64,000 nt of DNA from GCA-2683135 sp964507445 (lineage in GTDB: Bacteria; Planctomycetota; GCA-002687715), in NCBI GenBank assembly GCA_964507445.1, contig CAZDQF010000022.1:1-64000 (forward strand), read 5' to 3'. The position numbers and the translations under genes were made by a program. Below, piece by piece: positions 1-8,816 of the stretch. Below the pieces are notes generated by a model that was not told the DNA's origin, did not search any database, and saw only the letters and a list, made by a program, of their open reading frames with translations. Within the stretch, counting starts at the first letter, position 1. Every line of letters begins with the position of its first letter.

Positions 1-38
1 GCTCATCACCGGACCCCCCCGACAACAACCCAACACGC

Positions 39-62
39 CCGGGACGGCTGATGCCGTCCCGG
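39..62 (-). terminator. Hairpin terminator of the secreted-protein gene
   Basis: A perfect 10-bp inverted repeat (CCGGGACGGC / GCCGTCCCGG) with a TGAT loop lies about 50 bases past the stop of the minus-strand gene ending at 115. Read on the minus strand it is followed by a GT-rich stretch rather than a clean T run, so it is a probable, not certain, intrinsic terminator. Confidence 0.6.
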
Positions 63-114
63 CCTTCCTCATGATTCGGGCGAACGGACCGCCCGAACAC
101 TCAAGCACGGTGAA

Positions 115-1179
115 TCAGTTGACCACCACGGAAGCGCCGTCCGCGGTCGGGAAGCTGATGTTGTTCACCGTGGAGCCGGCGCCGGCGATCATGCCGGCCG
201 GGTTCTCTTCGATCCAGCTGTCGGTGGCCAGGGCCGCTCCGGCGCCGCCCAGGGTGTCAAAGACGACCGCTGCCGGGTGCGTACCCGCCGCGCCATCCGT
301 GATACCGGCGACGGTGGAGGTGCCCCAGGCGCCCGAAACCTGGATGATGCCGCCGATGGCGGCGCCGGCGGACGCGGAGACCTCAACGGCATAGCTGATC
401 GTGTTGGCGCCAGCGGTGCCCCACTCCGCCACGTCGGTGTAGACAACCTCGACGCCGTCAGCGAGGAAGTTGACATCGACCGTACCGAAGTTGTTGGGCT
501 CGAGGTCGGAGTGGATGCCCACGCGAGGCATCTGAGTCGTCCACTCACCGTAGGTGGCGCTGAAGTCGCTGAAGCCCGAGGTGAAACTCACACCACCGTT
601 GGAAGAAACGAACGCGCCGTTGTAGACGACGCCGTAGAAGGTCACGTCTACCCAGCAAGGATCGCCGGTCAGGTCTGCGTAGTCGTCATCGCCGAGGCTC
701 AGCGAGAGGGACTGGGAGACCACGTCGTACACGCACATCTCGGAGAGGGAGGCGCCATCCGGATCGGTGAAGTCGATCGCGCCGGCCTGGAGGACGGCCT
801 GACCAGCTCCGCCGACGAAGGTCGCAGAGTGGGTCGCGCTTCCCGAGCCTGCCAGGCCATGACCGACGACGGGCATGGTGGTGCCGACAGCGATGCCGCC
901 GAACAGCGAGGTCGCGGTCGTCAGGTCGAGCTCGATGGTGTCGTCGACCAACGGGATCGGCGTCGCGGCGGGCGCGGCATCAATCGCGATGTCGAAGGAG
1001 TTACCGAGGGAGTCGCTGCTGAAGGCGAGGGTAACTGTACCGCCCGCGCATCCCGAGAGGGTCGTGCCGCCATTAAGGGTGAGTGAGGCTGCTGCGTGGT
1101 TCACGTTGACGGGGTTCTGAGCAACACCGACGGAGACAACCAGGATCAGGGCGACCGCGGTCAATACAACTGACTTCAT
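115..1179 (-). CDS. Secreted hypothetical protein
   Basis: A 354-residue protein of unknown function. It opens with a clear Sec signal peptide (MKSVVLTAVALILVVSVGVAQ, cut likely after VAQ) and is otherwise rich in Gly, Ala, Ser, Thr, Val and Asp with beta-strand-like segments and few Lys, as expected of an exported all-beta protein. I recognise no catalytic motif. The start is supported by AGGA eight bases upstream of the ATG. The gene is probably a single transcription unit: a hairpin follows its stop and 242 non-coding bases precede it. It could be a cell-surface or matrix protein; that is inference from the export signal and composition only. Confidence 0.75.
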   Translation of the reverse strand: MKSVVLTAVALILVVSVGVAQNPVNVNHAAASLTLNGGTTLSGCAGGTVTLAFSSDSLGNSFDIAIDAAPAATPIPLVDDTIELDLTTATSLFGGIAVGTTMPVVGHGLAGSGSATHSATFVGGAGQAVLQAGAIDFTDPDGASLSEMCVYDVVSQSLSLSLGDDDYADLTGDPCWVDVTFYGVVYNGAFVSSNGGVSFTSGFSDFSATYGEWTTQMPRVGIHSDLEPNNFGTVDVNFLADGVEVVYTDVAEWGTAGANTISYAVEVSASAGAAIGGIIQVSGAWGTSTVAGITDGAAGTHPAAVVFDTLGGAGAALATDSWIEENPAGMIAGAGSTVNNISFPTADGASVVVN

Positions 1180-1421
1180 GACTTACTTCCTAGTGATCAG
1201 TGAGAGGGCAAAACGGGGGTTGGAACAGGTGGGCCTCGACACCACGAGGTTCATGGGCATGGAGCACGAGGAGCCCGACTAACCTGAGACTATCCCAGAA
1301 GAGAGAAGACGCCCGCGGATAGACAGATTCGGCCGAACAAACACGCCACCTCGTCCCCCTCGCCGTCCGGTGTCAGCCAGCGAGAAACTGGAGGAGGTTC
1401 GAAGCTTCTGGGGTACGCCGT
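1180..1421. other. Intergenic region, promoter of the secreted gene
   Basis: There are 242 bases between the stop of the 3-hydroxyacyl-CoA dehydrogenase gene and the start of the downstream minus-strand secreted gene, so this should hold the promoter of the latter. The only ordered element I see is a 10-base palindrome TTCGGCCGAA at 1328-1337, a possible operator. I see no gene and no convincing terminator. Confidence 0.35.
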
Positions 1422-2318
1422 TTAAGCGTTCACGTCATCGCTTCCGGCGATGCGTTGTCCGTCGTCGTCGTAGCGATAGACGCCTCTGCCGCTCTTCTTC
1501 CCCATGCGACCGGCGTCCACCAGGCGCTCCAGCAGCGGGCTCGGCCTGTACGCCTCGTCCCCCAGCGCTTCATGCAACGCCCGTAGGTTGTTGAGGCGGG
1601 CGTCCAATCCCACAAGGTCCACCATCTCGAAGGGACCCATGGGATGATTCAGGCCCAGGCGGAGCGCTTTGTCGATATCCGAAGCGGAAGCGATCCCCGC
1701 CTCCAGCATTCGGAACGCCTCGTTGCCGATCAACGCGTTGATTCGGGAGGTCGTGAATCCGGGCGACTCGCGCACCTTCACCGTCTCCTTCTCCATCTTC
1801 TGCGCGATCTCCAGGGTCGCCACATAGCTGGTGTTGGAGGAATCGGGCCCCATGACGACCTCGATGAGCTTCATGACCGGGACCGGGTTGAAGAAGTGGA
1901 TGCCGATGAGCCGCCCCTTGTCCTGGAGGCCTTCAGCGATGGCGGAGATCATCAGCGTCGAGGTGTTGGAGCCGAGCACGCAATGTGACGGCGCCGCCTG
2001 TTCGCACCGGCCGAGCAGCTCTCGTTTCAGCTCGAGCTTCTCCGGCACCGCCTCGATGCAATAGTCAGCGGTCGCGACCGCGTCTTCCAGGACCGTCTCC
2101 GTGCGCAGCCGATTCATGGCCGCAGCAGCGGCCAGGCCGTCCATGCGGCCCTTCTCGACCTGCCGGTCGAGGCGTCGCGAGATCTGACTCCGGGCCTTCT
2201 CCAGGACCTCCTCCCCGATGTCGTAGAGGACCGTGTCGAAGCCCGCAGTGATCGCGGTCTGGGCGATACCCGCTCCCATGGTCCCCGCACCGAGGACCGA
2301 AACGTTTTGGATCGCCAT
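1422..2318 (-). CDS. 3-hydroxyacyl-CoA dehydrogenase (3-hydroxybutyryl-CoA dehydrogenase type)
   Basis: At 298 residues it has the size of single-domain 3-hydroxybutyryl-CoA dehydrogenases, which oxidise 3-hydroxyacyl-CoA with NAD+ or catalyse the reverse. The N-terminal NAD-binding motif is GAGTMGAG (residues 10-17). Family catalytic positions are visible: the NTST serine, the histidine of HFFNPVP and the asparagine of NHPMGPFE in the C-terminal helical domain. It is the last gene of a minus-strand operon and begins 11 bases after the amidohydrolase stop. Together with the enoyl-CoA hydratase two genes upstream it can perform two consecutive beta-oxidation steps. Whether the natural substrate is a fatty acyl-CoA or an aromatic-derived ring-opened CoA ester cannot be told. 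Confidence 0.93.
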   Translation of the reverse strand: MAIQNVSVLGAGTMGAGIAQTAITAGFDTVLYDIGEEVLEKARSQISRRLDRQVEKGRMDGLAAAAAMNRLRTETVLEDAVATADYCIEAVPEKLELKRELLGRCEQAAPSHCVLGSNTSTLMISAIAEGLQDKGRLIGIHFFNPVPVMKLIEVVMGPDSSNTSYVATLEIAQKMEKETVKVRESPGFTTSRINALIGNEAFRMLEAGIASASDIDKALRLGLNHPMGPFEMVDLVGLDARLNNLRALHEALGDEAYRPSPLLERLVDAGRMGKKSGRGVYRYDDDGQRIAGSDDVNA

Positions 2319-2329
2319 GATGTCGCTCC

Positions 2330-3199
2330 TCAGTCAATGGGGAACAAGCGCAGCGCGTTGTCCCGCGTGATCCGGTCCTTCGCCACGGCAGACAGGTCCG
2401 TCGACATGAAGGTGTCCAGGTTCGCCCGCAAGCTCTTCACCCCGGGAGAGGGCCAGTCGGTACCGAACAGGGCCTTGTGGCTGATCTCCTCCAGACGGGG
2501 AAAGTAATCGAGGACGCGCTTGGGGGGAACACCGGAGATGTCCATGTACACGTGACCGTGCCGTCTAACCAGGAAGAACGCCTCCTCCATCCACAACGGC
2601 CGGCCTCCGTGGGCGAGGATGATCCGCAGCTCGGGGAAGTCCACGGCGACATCGTCCAGGACCAGCGCCCGCCCGAGGCGGCTGCGAGCGCCGGGGAAGA
2701 TGCTCGTGCCGGTGTGGAACATCACCGGGAGCCCATGCTCCTGGCATTGCTCGTAGACCACGGCGAGCTCGGGGCACTCTCCGGTGGAGTAGGCGTCCGG
2801 TGAGAGCGCCTGATGGGGCGGGTGGATCTTGAGCGCGTCCAGCCTCCACTCGTGGACGATGCGACGCATCTCCTCTGACACGTCATCACAAGCCGGAGGG
2901 TGGATGCCCCCGAAAGCGAGCACCCGTCCCTGGGCGCCGTCCCGATAGCGGGCCGCCCAACCGTTCACCTCGTGGGTGAAGCCCATGATGTCCGGAGCCA
3001 CGTAGTTGATCATCCCGATTCGGGCGAGACCAATCTCGTCCAGCCATTCTGGCAGCGCCGCGGGATCTTCCATCAGCCTCTCGATGAGGGGGAAATCCTC
3101 TCGCTCCCGGCGGATGGTCTCGAAAGCCTGGGAGTTCATCATCTCCCACGGCTGGATGTGGACATGGATGTCCGTCGGCAGATCTGCGCGGGCCGTCAT
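2330..3199 (-). CDS. Amidohydrolase family 2 protein
   Basis: A 289-residue TIM-barrel metal-dependent hydrolase or decarboxylase of the amidohydrolase-2 (ACMSD-like) family. Metal-ligand motifs appear in the expected order: HVH near the N terminus (TDIHVHIQP), the MFHTGTS histidine, the ILAHGG histidine and the FGTDWPSPG aspartate near the C terminus. The start at 3199 is chosen because its ATG overlaps the upstream enoyl-CoA hydratase stop as ATGA; the longer open frame upstream reads as nonsense. Translational coupling to CoA-ester genes suggests a hydrolytic or decarboxylating step in the same pathway. The substrate is unknown. Confidence 0.85.
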   Translation of the reverse strand: MTARADLPTDIHVHIQPWEMMNSQAFETIRREREDFPLIERLMEDPAALPEWLDEIGLARIGMINYVAPDIMGFTHEVNGWAARYRDGAQGRVLAFGGIHPPACDDVSEEMRRIVHEWRLDALKIHPPHQALSPDAYSTGECPELAVVYEQCQEHGLPVMFHTGTSIFPGARSRLGRALVLDDVAVDFPELRIILAHGGRPLWMEEAFFLVRRHGHVYMDISGVPPKRVLDYFPRLEEISHKALFGTDWPSPGVKSLRANLDTFMSTDLSAVAKDRITRDNALRLFPID

Positions 3200-3981
3200 T
3201 CCCCGGACCGCTCTTCCTTGGCCTTCTTGCGCTCCAGGAACCGGGTCATGCGCTCCTGCTTGTCGTCGCTCTCGAAGGTGATCCCCTGCGAGACGCACTC
3301 CAACATCATGTGCCGACGGTCGACGCTGTTGCAGGCAGCGTTGAGCGCGATCTTGGCCAACCTCACCGCCAGATCAGAGTTCTTGAGGATCGACCCCATC
3401 ATGGAGCGGGCCTCCTCGAGCAACGTGTCACCCGGCACCACCCGGTTCAGCAGCCCGATGCTGGCGCACTCCTCGGCCTCCACGTACCGCCCGGTGAAGA
3501 TCAACTCCCTCGCGAGGCCGGTGCCGACGACCCGGGTCAGACGGTGCGGCGCCCCGGCGCCGGGGATGATCCCGAGGCGCACCTCCGGCTGCCCCATGAC
3601 CGCGTCCTCGGCGCCGAGTCGGATGTCGCACGCCAGGGCCATCTCACAGCCGCCGCCGAGGCAGTATCCGTTGATGGCGGCGATGGTGGGCCGAGGGAAC
3701 TCCTCGAGCTTCTGGAACAGGCCGGCGTTGATGGCCTTGAACGCGTCGTGGACGTCGCGCTTGACCAGCTCGGAGATGTCCGCCCCGGCCACGAACGCCC
3801 GGCCCCCGCCTCCACGCAGGATGAGACCCCGGACGGCGTCATCGGCGCTGAGCTCATCCAGGGCCGCGGAGAGGTCCTTGACCATCTGCAGGTTGAGGGC
3901 GTTCAGGACGTCCGGGCGGTCGAACACGATCTCCGCCCAGCCCTCTCCGGACATCTCGATGTTCAAGGTCGCGTATTCCAC
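3196..3981 (-). CDS. Enoyl-CoA hydratase/isomerase family protein
   Basis: A 261-residue crotonase-fold enzyme that would hydrate trans-2-enoyl-CoA. The oxyanion-hole segment FVAGADISEL and NGYCLGGGCEMALACD are intact, and both crotonase catalytic glutamates seem present (in GGGCEMAL and in QPEVRLG), favouring a true hydratase over a hydrolase or isomerase. It follows the MDR oxidoreductase with one base between genes and overlaps the amidohydrolase start by four bases, so all four genes are probably one transcript. Confidence 0.92.
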   Translation of the reverse strand: MEYATLNIEMSGEGWAEIVFDRPDVLNALNLQMVKDLSAALDELSADDAVRGLILRGGGGRAFVAGADISELVKRDVHDAFKAINAGLFQKLEEFPRPTIAAINGYCLGGGCEMALACDIRLGAEDAVMGQPEVRLGIIPGAGAPHRLTRVVGTGLARELIFTGRYVEAEECASIGLLNRVVPGDTLLEEARSMMGSILKNSDLAVRLAKIALNAACNSVDRRHMMLECVSQGITFESDDKQERMTRFLERKKAKEERSGE

Positions 3982-3982
3982 A

Positions 3983-5017
3983 TCACTCTCCCGGTACCAG
4001 GACGATCTTGCCGAAGACCGACCGATCCTCCAGGGCGCGATGCCCCGCTGCCGCCTGTGACAACGGGAGCACCCGATCCACGACGGGACGGAGCTGCCCC
4101 CGACACGCCAGACGCCACACCCGACACATCTCGCCCATACCCCCCATGGTGGAACCCAGGATGGACAGGCTCTTGAAGAAGATCAGCCGGAGATCGGCCT
4201 CCAATCGAGGGCCAGAGGTCGCTCCGCAGGTGACGACGGCGCCGCCGCGGGCCAGACAGCGCAACGAACCGGAGAAGGTCGCCTCCCCCACATGGTCGAT
4301 CACCACGTCGACTCCTCGGCCTTCGGTTGTGTCCCTCACCCGCCGCACCCAGTCCTCGGTGGCGTAGTTGATCAGCACGTCCGCCCCAAGCAACCGCGCC
4401 CGCCCGAGCTTGTCGTCCGAAGATGAGGTGGCGAGCACCCTCGCCCCGAGCAACTTCGCCACCTGGATGGCGTAGATGGAGACGCCCGAACCAGCCGCGT
4501 GCACCAGCACGTCCATGCCGGCACGAACCCCCGCGCGCTCCGCTACCATGTGATGGGCGGTCAAGGCTGCGAGGGGGATGGCGGCGGCGTCCTCGAAGCT
4601 CATGCTCTCTGGCATGGGGAGCAGGGTCTCAGCGGGCACGGCGACGAACTCCGCACAGGTGCCGTCCCGGGTCTCCCCCAGGAGGTCGTAGCGATGGTTG
4701 AGATGATGCTGACCGGAGAGGGTCTCCTCCGTCCGCCGGGGTCCGGAACCGGGGGACAGGGCCACGCGGTCGCCGACTGCGACCCCGTCCACGAGCTCTC
4801 CCACCTCCGCCACCTCTCCGGCGCCGTCGCTGCCCAACGTCAGCGGAAGAGGGAACCGGTGCCCCTCGACGCCGCGACGGACCCACGCGTCCAGGTGGTT
4901 CATCCCCGCTGCCCGCACCTTCACCAGGACCTCGTCTCCCCGTATCTCGGGGTTCGGACGCTCTCCGAGGATGAGGGAGTCGGGGCCGCCATGTTCCGTG
5001 ACATAGAGGGCTTGCAT
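3983..5017 (-). CDS. Zinc-independent MDR oxidoreductase (quinone reductase / enoyl reductase type)
   Basis: A medium-chain dehydrogenase/reductase of 344 residues: an N-terminal GroES-like domain (EVLVKVRAAGMNHLDAWVRRG) and a C-terminal Rossmann domain with the cofactor motif VLVHAAGSGVS. The positions that bind catalytic zinc in alcohol dehydrogenases carry Asp here (HLDAW, LGSDGAGE), so I read it as an NADPH-dependent quinone or enoyl reductase rather than an alcohol dehydrogenase. The start at 5017 (MQALYVTEHGG) matches the family N terminus; the open frame extends to 5050 with ATG alternatives at 5026 and 5050. It is the first gene of the four-gene acyl-CoA operon. Confidence 0.88.
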   Translation of the reverse strand: MQALYVTEHGGPDSLILGERPNPEIRGDEVLVKVRAAGMNHLDAWVRRGVEGHRFPLPLTLGSDGAGEVAEVGELVDGVAVGDRVALSPGSGPRRTEETLSGQHHLNHRYDLLGETRDGTCAEFVAVPAETLLPMPESMSFEDAAAIPLAALTAHHMVAERAGVRAGMDVLVHAAGSGVSIYAIQVAKLLGARVLATSSSDDKLGRARLLGADVLINYATEDWVRRVRDTTEGRGVDVVIDHVGEATFSGSLRCLARGGAVVTCGATSGPRLEADLRLIFFKSLSILGSTMGGMGEMCRVWRLACRGQLRPVVDRVLPLSQAAAGHRALEDRSVFGKIVLVPGE

Positions 5018-5140
5018 CGGCACCATTGTAGGACGCCAGGCCCTCGCCAAAAGCCCGGCCTCGCCCTTGGTACGCCACCCTCGGCGTTAAACTGCAGCCA
5101 CGGGACCCCTGGGAAACACAAAGGCAGAAGGAAGAACCCC

Positions 5141-5677
5141 ATGAACACCAAGAACATCATCACCCTGGCGCTGATCCTGGCCGGGCTCACGGCGTGCAAC
5201 ACCGCCCCCAACAGCGCCGAGGGCAAGGCCGCGCTGAACGCTGAGTGCGACGACGCCATCGCCGATTTCAAACGGGTCCGCGGCCTGGAACGCTTCTTCA
5301 GCGATTCCGCGGGTTACGCGGTCTTCCCGGCGGTGGGCAAGGGCGGCCTGATCATCGGCGGTGCGTACGGCGACGGCCAGCTCTACGAGGGCGGTGAGGT
5401 GGCGGGCTACTGCGACCTCTCCCAGGGCACCGTGGGCCTTCAGGCCGGCGGACAGAAGTACCGGGAGCTGATCTTCTTCCGAGACACGTCGGACCTGGAG
5501 GACTTCAAGCGCGGCAACTTCGAGTTCTCCGCCCAGGTGTCCGCGGTGGCCGTGGAAGCCGGAGCCTCCACCACCGCCGACTACCAGGCGGGTGTGGTGG
5601 TCTTCACCATGTCCAAGGCGGGCCTCATGCTGGAAGCCTCCATCGGAGGCCAGCGGTTCAACTACGTCTCCAAGTAG
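5141..5677 (+). CDS. SYLF (Ysc84-like) domain lipoprotein
   Basis: A 178-residue protein with a lipoprotein signal peptide (LILAGLTAC, Cys at residue 21) followed by a SYLF/Ysc84 lipid-binding domain: FFSDSAGYAVFPAVGKGGLIIGGAYGDG and a C-terminal strand run ending MLEASIGGQRFNYVSK. The domain binds membrane lipids in eukaryotic homologues; in bacteria it is common as an envelope lipoprotein of unknown role. The ATG at 5141 is chosen because the signal peptide starts there and GAAGGA lies just upstream. It is divergent from the acyl-CoA operon. Confidence 0.88.
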   Translation: MNTKNIITLALILAGLTACNTAPNSAEGKAALNAECDDAIADFKRVRGLERFFSDSAGYAVFPAVGKGGLIIGGAYGDGQLYEGGEVAGYCDLSQGTVGLQAGGQKYRELIFFRDTSDLEDFKRGNFEFSAQVSAVAVEAGASTTADYQAGVVVFTMSKAGLMLEASIGGQRFNYVSK

Positions 5678-5705
5678 GCCCGGCGGGGGTCGCGTTCGTC
5701 GGCCC

Positions 5706-6749
5706 CTACTTGTGCGTCTGCCGATGACGACGGAGCACGTCGTGCCCGAAGTCATTGGTGGGGTCGTGCCACACCACATGGACGTGGTTGGCCCCATTCT
5801 GGACGTTGTCGTACTCCACGATCAGGGTGGGACCGACCAGCCGGTAGTAGTGACCACGACCAGGCTCCGCGCTGCCGGCCCAGCCAAACGCCAGGGCCTC
5901 GACCCCGCCGGCCGCGTTCATCCGTGACATCTCCCGGTCGTAGTCGTCCGGGCGCAGGCTCCGGGCGTGAGCCGACACCAGCCGGAGGAGCTGTCGCCTC
6001 TGGTCCGCGCTCATGTCCTCACCGCGCACACCATGCGGTCCCTCGAAGGACGCCACGTCCCGTCCGGGGGCGAGGATGATGTCTCGGGGCGCGGCGTCGG
6101 AGATCATGGCCACCTTGCGCAGATCCGCGCCCAGCAGGTTCAGGAGCGCCCGCGCCGCGTCCTCCTCTTCCGCCAGCACCCGCAAGCCCGCGTGACGACC
6201 GGACCGGACCTCCGCCGGATTAGAGCCGAAGAACATCGGGGTGAAAGACACCAGCCGGTCGCCCTTCACCACGAGGTTCACGGACAGGTGATGCCCCTCC
6301 ACCCGCCAGCCCCAGAGGTCATTCCCCGAAGGCTCACCGAAGACCATGAACCAATACCGCTCCGGGTCCCGGTGAGTGGCGGGGCGGTCCGGTCGGGACT
6401 CCAGCTCGAACAACACCGCCTCCAGCTCCATCACCGCCTTCGCCTTCAGGTACCCCTGCGTGGAGAGAGCCGTCCTCAGCAAGCCATGGGCAGCCCGCCG
6501 CTGATCCGCGTTCATCTCCTTCAGGCTCACGCCCTGCCGTTCGCGGGGGATGAAGTGCCAGTCCAGGCGGGCCTTGTCGGAGAAGGAGCGACGTGCCTTG
6601 GTCCGCAACTCCGGGGAGAGGGACTCCAGCCACGCGGAGGCCGCCTTCCCCATGGGTCCCGGGGAGGCCTCCGAGGGCCCGGAAGAGAAGACGGATACGG
6701 AGGCCACTGCGACCGCGAGGCAGACCAGGCGCATGGGGTTCGTGAACAT
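5706..6749 (-). CDS. DUF3500 family secreted protein
   Basis: A 347-residue protein that matches what I know of DUF3500: an N-terminal signal peptide (MRLVCLAVAVASVSVFSSG), a helical segment, then the core with ERYWFMVFGEP, WGWRVEGHHLSVN and FFGSNPAEV, and a C-terminal GRGHYYRLVGPTLIVEYDN with HVHVVWHDP. Histidine-rich strands suggest metal binding, but the function of the family is not established. The start may be the second Met at 6734, which gives a tidier signal peptide. It is divergent from galM with only 50 bases between the starts. Confidence 0.85.
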   Translation of the reverse strand: MFTNPMRLVCLAVAVASVSVFSSGPSEASPGPMGKAASAWLESLSPELRTKARRSFSDKARLDWHFIPRERQGVSLKEMNADQRRAAHGLLRTALSTQGYLKAKAVMELEAVLFELESRPDRPATHRDPERYWFMVFGEPSGNDLWGWRVEGHHLSVNLVVKGDRLVSFTPMFFGSNPAEVRSGRHAGLRVLAEEEDAARALLNLLGADLRKVAMISDAAPRDIILAPGRDVASFEGPHGVRGEDMSADQRRQLLRLVSAHARSLRPDDYDREMSRMNAAGGVEALAFGWAGSAEPGRGHYYRLVGPTLIVEYDNVQNGANHVHVVWHDPTNDFGHDVLRRHRQTHK

Positions 6750-6799
6750 GGCCCCAAACCTATCACGGGGTTACCCTGGCGCGCCCAGAGGAGATCCAG

Positions 6800-7933
6800 A
6801 TGACTCGCGCCGCATCCGTCGCTCTCGCCGTCACCTTCGTCCTTGGCGCCTGCCAGCACCAGGACCATGACGAGGCCCCCCCGATGAAAGCCGCTGACAT
6901 CACCGTGACCCGGGCTCCCTTCGGCAGCCTCGAGGACGGGACGACCATCGAACGATTCACCATCGGCAACAACTCCGGTGTCAGCGTCAGCGTCATCACC
7001 TGGGGCGGCATCGTCACCAACATCGAGGCGCCGGACCGCGCCGGCAACAGCGCCCGCATCGTCCTCGGCTTCGACGACCTCGACCCGTACCTCGCGCGAC
7101 ACCCCTACTTCGGCTGCATCACCGGTCGATACTGCAACCGCATCGCCAACGGCAAGTTCTCCCTGGACGGCGAGACCTACACCCTGAAGACCAACAACGA
7201 CGCCCACCACCTCCACGGCGGCGAGGATGGCTTCGACCGGCAGGTCTGGACCGCGGAGATCGTCGAGCAGGACGGCGCCAAGGGGGTCGCCTTCAGCCGC
7301 CTGTCACCGGACGGGGAGGAGGGCTATCCGGGCAACCTCCACGCCACCTGCGCCTACCTGCTCAACGACAGGAACGAGCTGCGGATCGAGTATGAGGCGA
7401 CCACGGACAAGCCCACGCACGTCAACCTGACTCATCACAGCTACTGGAACCTCGGAGGCCCCGGGGCCTCCATCCTGGATCACGAGTTGAGGCTCCACGC
7501 CGCTCGATACACCCCCGCCGACGCGACCCTGATCACGACCGGGAAGATCGATCCCGTGGCGTTCACGTCCCTCGACTTCACCAAGCCGACCCCCATCGGG
7601 ACCAGGATCAACACCGTGCCCGGAGGCTATGACCACAACTACGTGGTGGACGGCGCGGCGGGCACCCTGAGACCTCACGCCGAGCTCATCCACGCGGCCT
7701 CCGGACGCGTCCTGGAGGTGGCGAGCACGGAGCCCGGGATCCAGTTCTACAGCGGCAACTTCCTGGACGGCGTCCAGGGCGCGGACGGCAAGGTGTACGA
7801 GAAGCACGGCGGGTGCTGCCTGGAGCCCCAGCACTACCCGGACACCCCCAACAAGCCGGGCTTCCCCTCCACGGTCCTGCGTCCCGGCGAGAAATACCGC
7901 TCCACCACGCTGATCCGATTCAGCACCCGCTGA
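6800..7933 (+). CDS. galM: Aldose 1-epimerase (mutarotase), lipoprotein
   Basis: A 377-residue GalM-family protein that interconverts alpha and beta anomers of aldoses. Hallmarks are GCITGRYCNRIANGKF, NVNLTHHSYWNLGG-like active-site histidines (HVNLTHHSYWN) and the C-terminal EPGIQFYSGNFLDG with the catalytic glutamate. Unlike the cytosolic enzyme it begins with a lipoprotein signal (VTFVLGAC, Cys near residue 18), so it should act in the periplasm or on the outer membrane, perhaps on sugars released by secreted glycosidases. GGAG lies upstream of the ATG. Confidence 0.93.
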   Translation: MTRAASVALAVTFVLGACQHQDHDEAPPMKAADITVTRAPFGSLEDGTTIERFTIGNNSGVSVSVITWGGIVTNIEAPDRAGNSARIVLGFDDLDPYLARHPYFGCITGRYCNRIANGKFSLDGETYTLKTNNDAHHLHGGEDGFDRQVWTAEIVEQDGAKGVAFSRLSPDGEEGYPGNLHATCAYLLNDRNELRIEYEATTDKPTHVNLTHHSYWNLGGPGASILDHELRLHAARYTPADATLITTGKIDPVAFTSLDFTKPTPIGTRINTVPGGYDHNYVVDGAAGTLRPHAELIHAASGRVLEVASTEPGIQFYSGNFLDGVQGADGKVYEKHGGCCLEPQHYPDTPNKPGFPSTVLRPGEKYRSTTLIRFSTR

Positions 7934-7985
7934 CCGGGCCGGTCCCGGAGAATTGCGACGCGGCGCTTGCTATCATCCACGCGCC

Positions 7986-8498
7986 ATGGACGTGCTCGCC
8001 GTGTTCGCAACCATCGTGGGACTGGCCGCCTGGACCGGCTCCCTCCTCTTCCACAGCTTCGTGGTCAACCCCATCGTGGGGAAGAGGCTGGGACCCGGGC
8101 GGGGCGCGGAAGTCATGGACTCGGTGCACCGCGGCTACTACGTCATCAGCCTGCTGTCCGCCATCGTCATGCTCATCGGCGCCGGCGGCGCCCTCTTCTA
8201 TGAGCACGTCCGCTACGCGACGTGGACCTTCATGGGCCTCACCGGGCTCGCCCTCACCACCACCCTCTACGGATGGCTGGTGCTCCACCCACGAACCGTC
8301 TCCCTGCGAGCCCGGCTACAGAGCAGCGCCGCGTCCCAGGAGAACTTCGTGGTCGCCGAGCGCTTCGATCAGGCGACCCGCTTGTCCACCTTCGTCAACG
8401 TGGTGGTGCTGTTGATGCTGCTGGGGGCGGCGGCGGCGCTGGCGGCGCTGCTGTTCACCTACGAGCAAGATCCCACGGTCGAGGTCATCCCGAAGTAG
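7986..8498 (+). CDS. DUF4149 membrane protein
   Basis: A 170-residue integral membrane protein with four predicted helices (about residues 3-25, 46-66, 73-93 and 137-160) and the N-terminal signature WTGSLLFHSFVVNPIVGKRLG followed by MDSVHRGYY, as in the DUF4149/TMEM205-like family. Function is unknown. I use the ATG at 7986, because the ten residues upstream in the open frame do not look coding and the hydrophobic start follows directly. It converges on nqrM with nine bases between stops. Confidence 0.8.
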   Translation: MDVLAVFATIVGLAAWTGSLLFHSFVVNPIVGKRLGPGRGAEVMDSVHRGYYVISLLSAIVMLIGAGGALFYEHVRYATWTFMGLTGLALTTTLYGWLVLHPRTVSLRARLQSSAASQENFVVAERFDQATRLSTFVNVVVLLMLLGAAAALAALLFTYEQDPTVEVIPK

Positions 8499-8507
8499 GA
8501 CCGCGGC

Positions 8508-8747
8508 TCAGACCTCCATGGGGTCCTGCTCGCGCTGATCCCGGACCCGGCGGGCCCTCGAGCAGTGCTCCGCGTGCTCATCCGGATCGTCGTCGCAAGA
8601 CGCGCAGGGTCCGAGGCCGAACATCTTCCGCAGCGTCCCGAGGCCGCCGCAGCTCCCGCGCAACGGCTTGTTGGCGATGAAGACCCCTACGGCCATCAGG
8701 AGGACGGCGCTCAGGAACACGACGAAGGCGATGATCAGTTCGTTCAT
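8508..8747 (-). CDS. nqrM: Na+-NQR maturation protein NqrM
   Basis: A 79-residue protein with one N-terminal transmembrane helix (IIAFVVFLSAVLLMAVGVFI) followed by the family signature RGSCGGL and then CASC and a further Cys. NqrM (formerly DUF539) is needed for assembly of the Na+-NQR complex, probably delivering iron for the cysteine-ligated centre between NqrD and NqrE. Its position as the last gene after nqrF and apbE fits that role. Length and cysteine pattern match the family. Confidence 0.93.
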   Translation of the reverse strand: MNELIIAFVVFLSAVLLMAVGVFIANKPLRGSCGGLGTLRKMFGLGPCASCDDDPDEHAEHCSRARRVRDQREQDPMEV

Positions 8748-8816
8748 GAGGTGAGGCTCGGCTCCTTTGTAGCATCTTCGAGCCGTGCTCAGGGTTCGAG
8801 GAGCGTCAGCCCGGGC

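Noticed and set aside
277..1086. Plus-strand open frame opposite the first secreted gene
   Set aside because: No ribosome site, no recognisable domain, and Arg/Gly-rich composition typical of a shadow frame.
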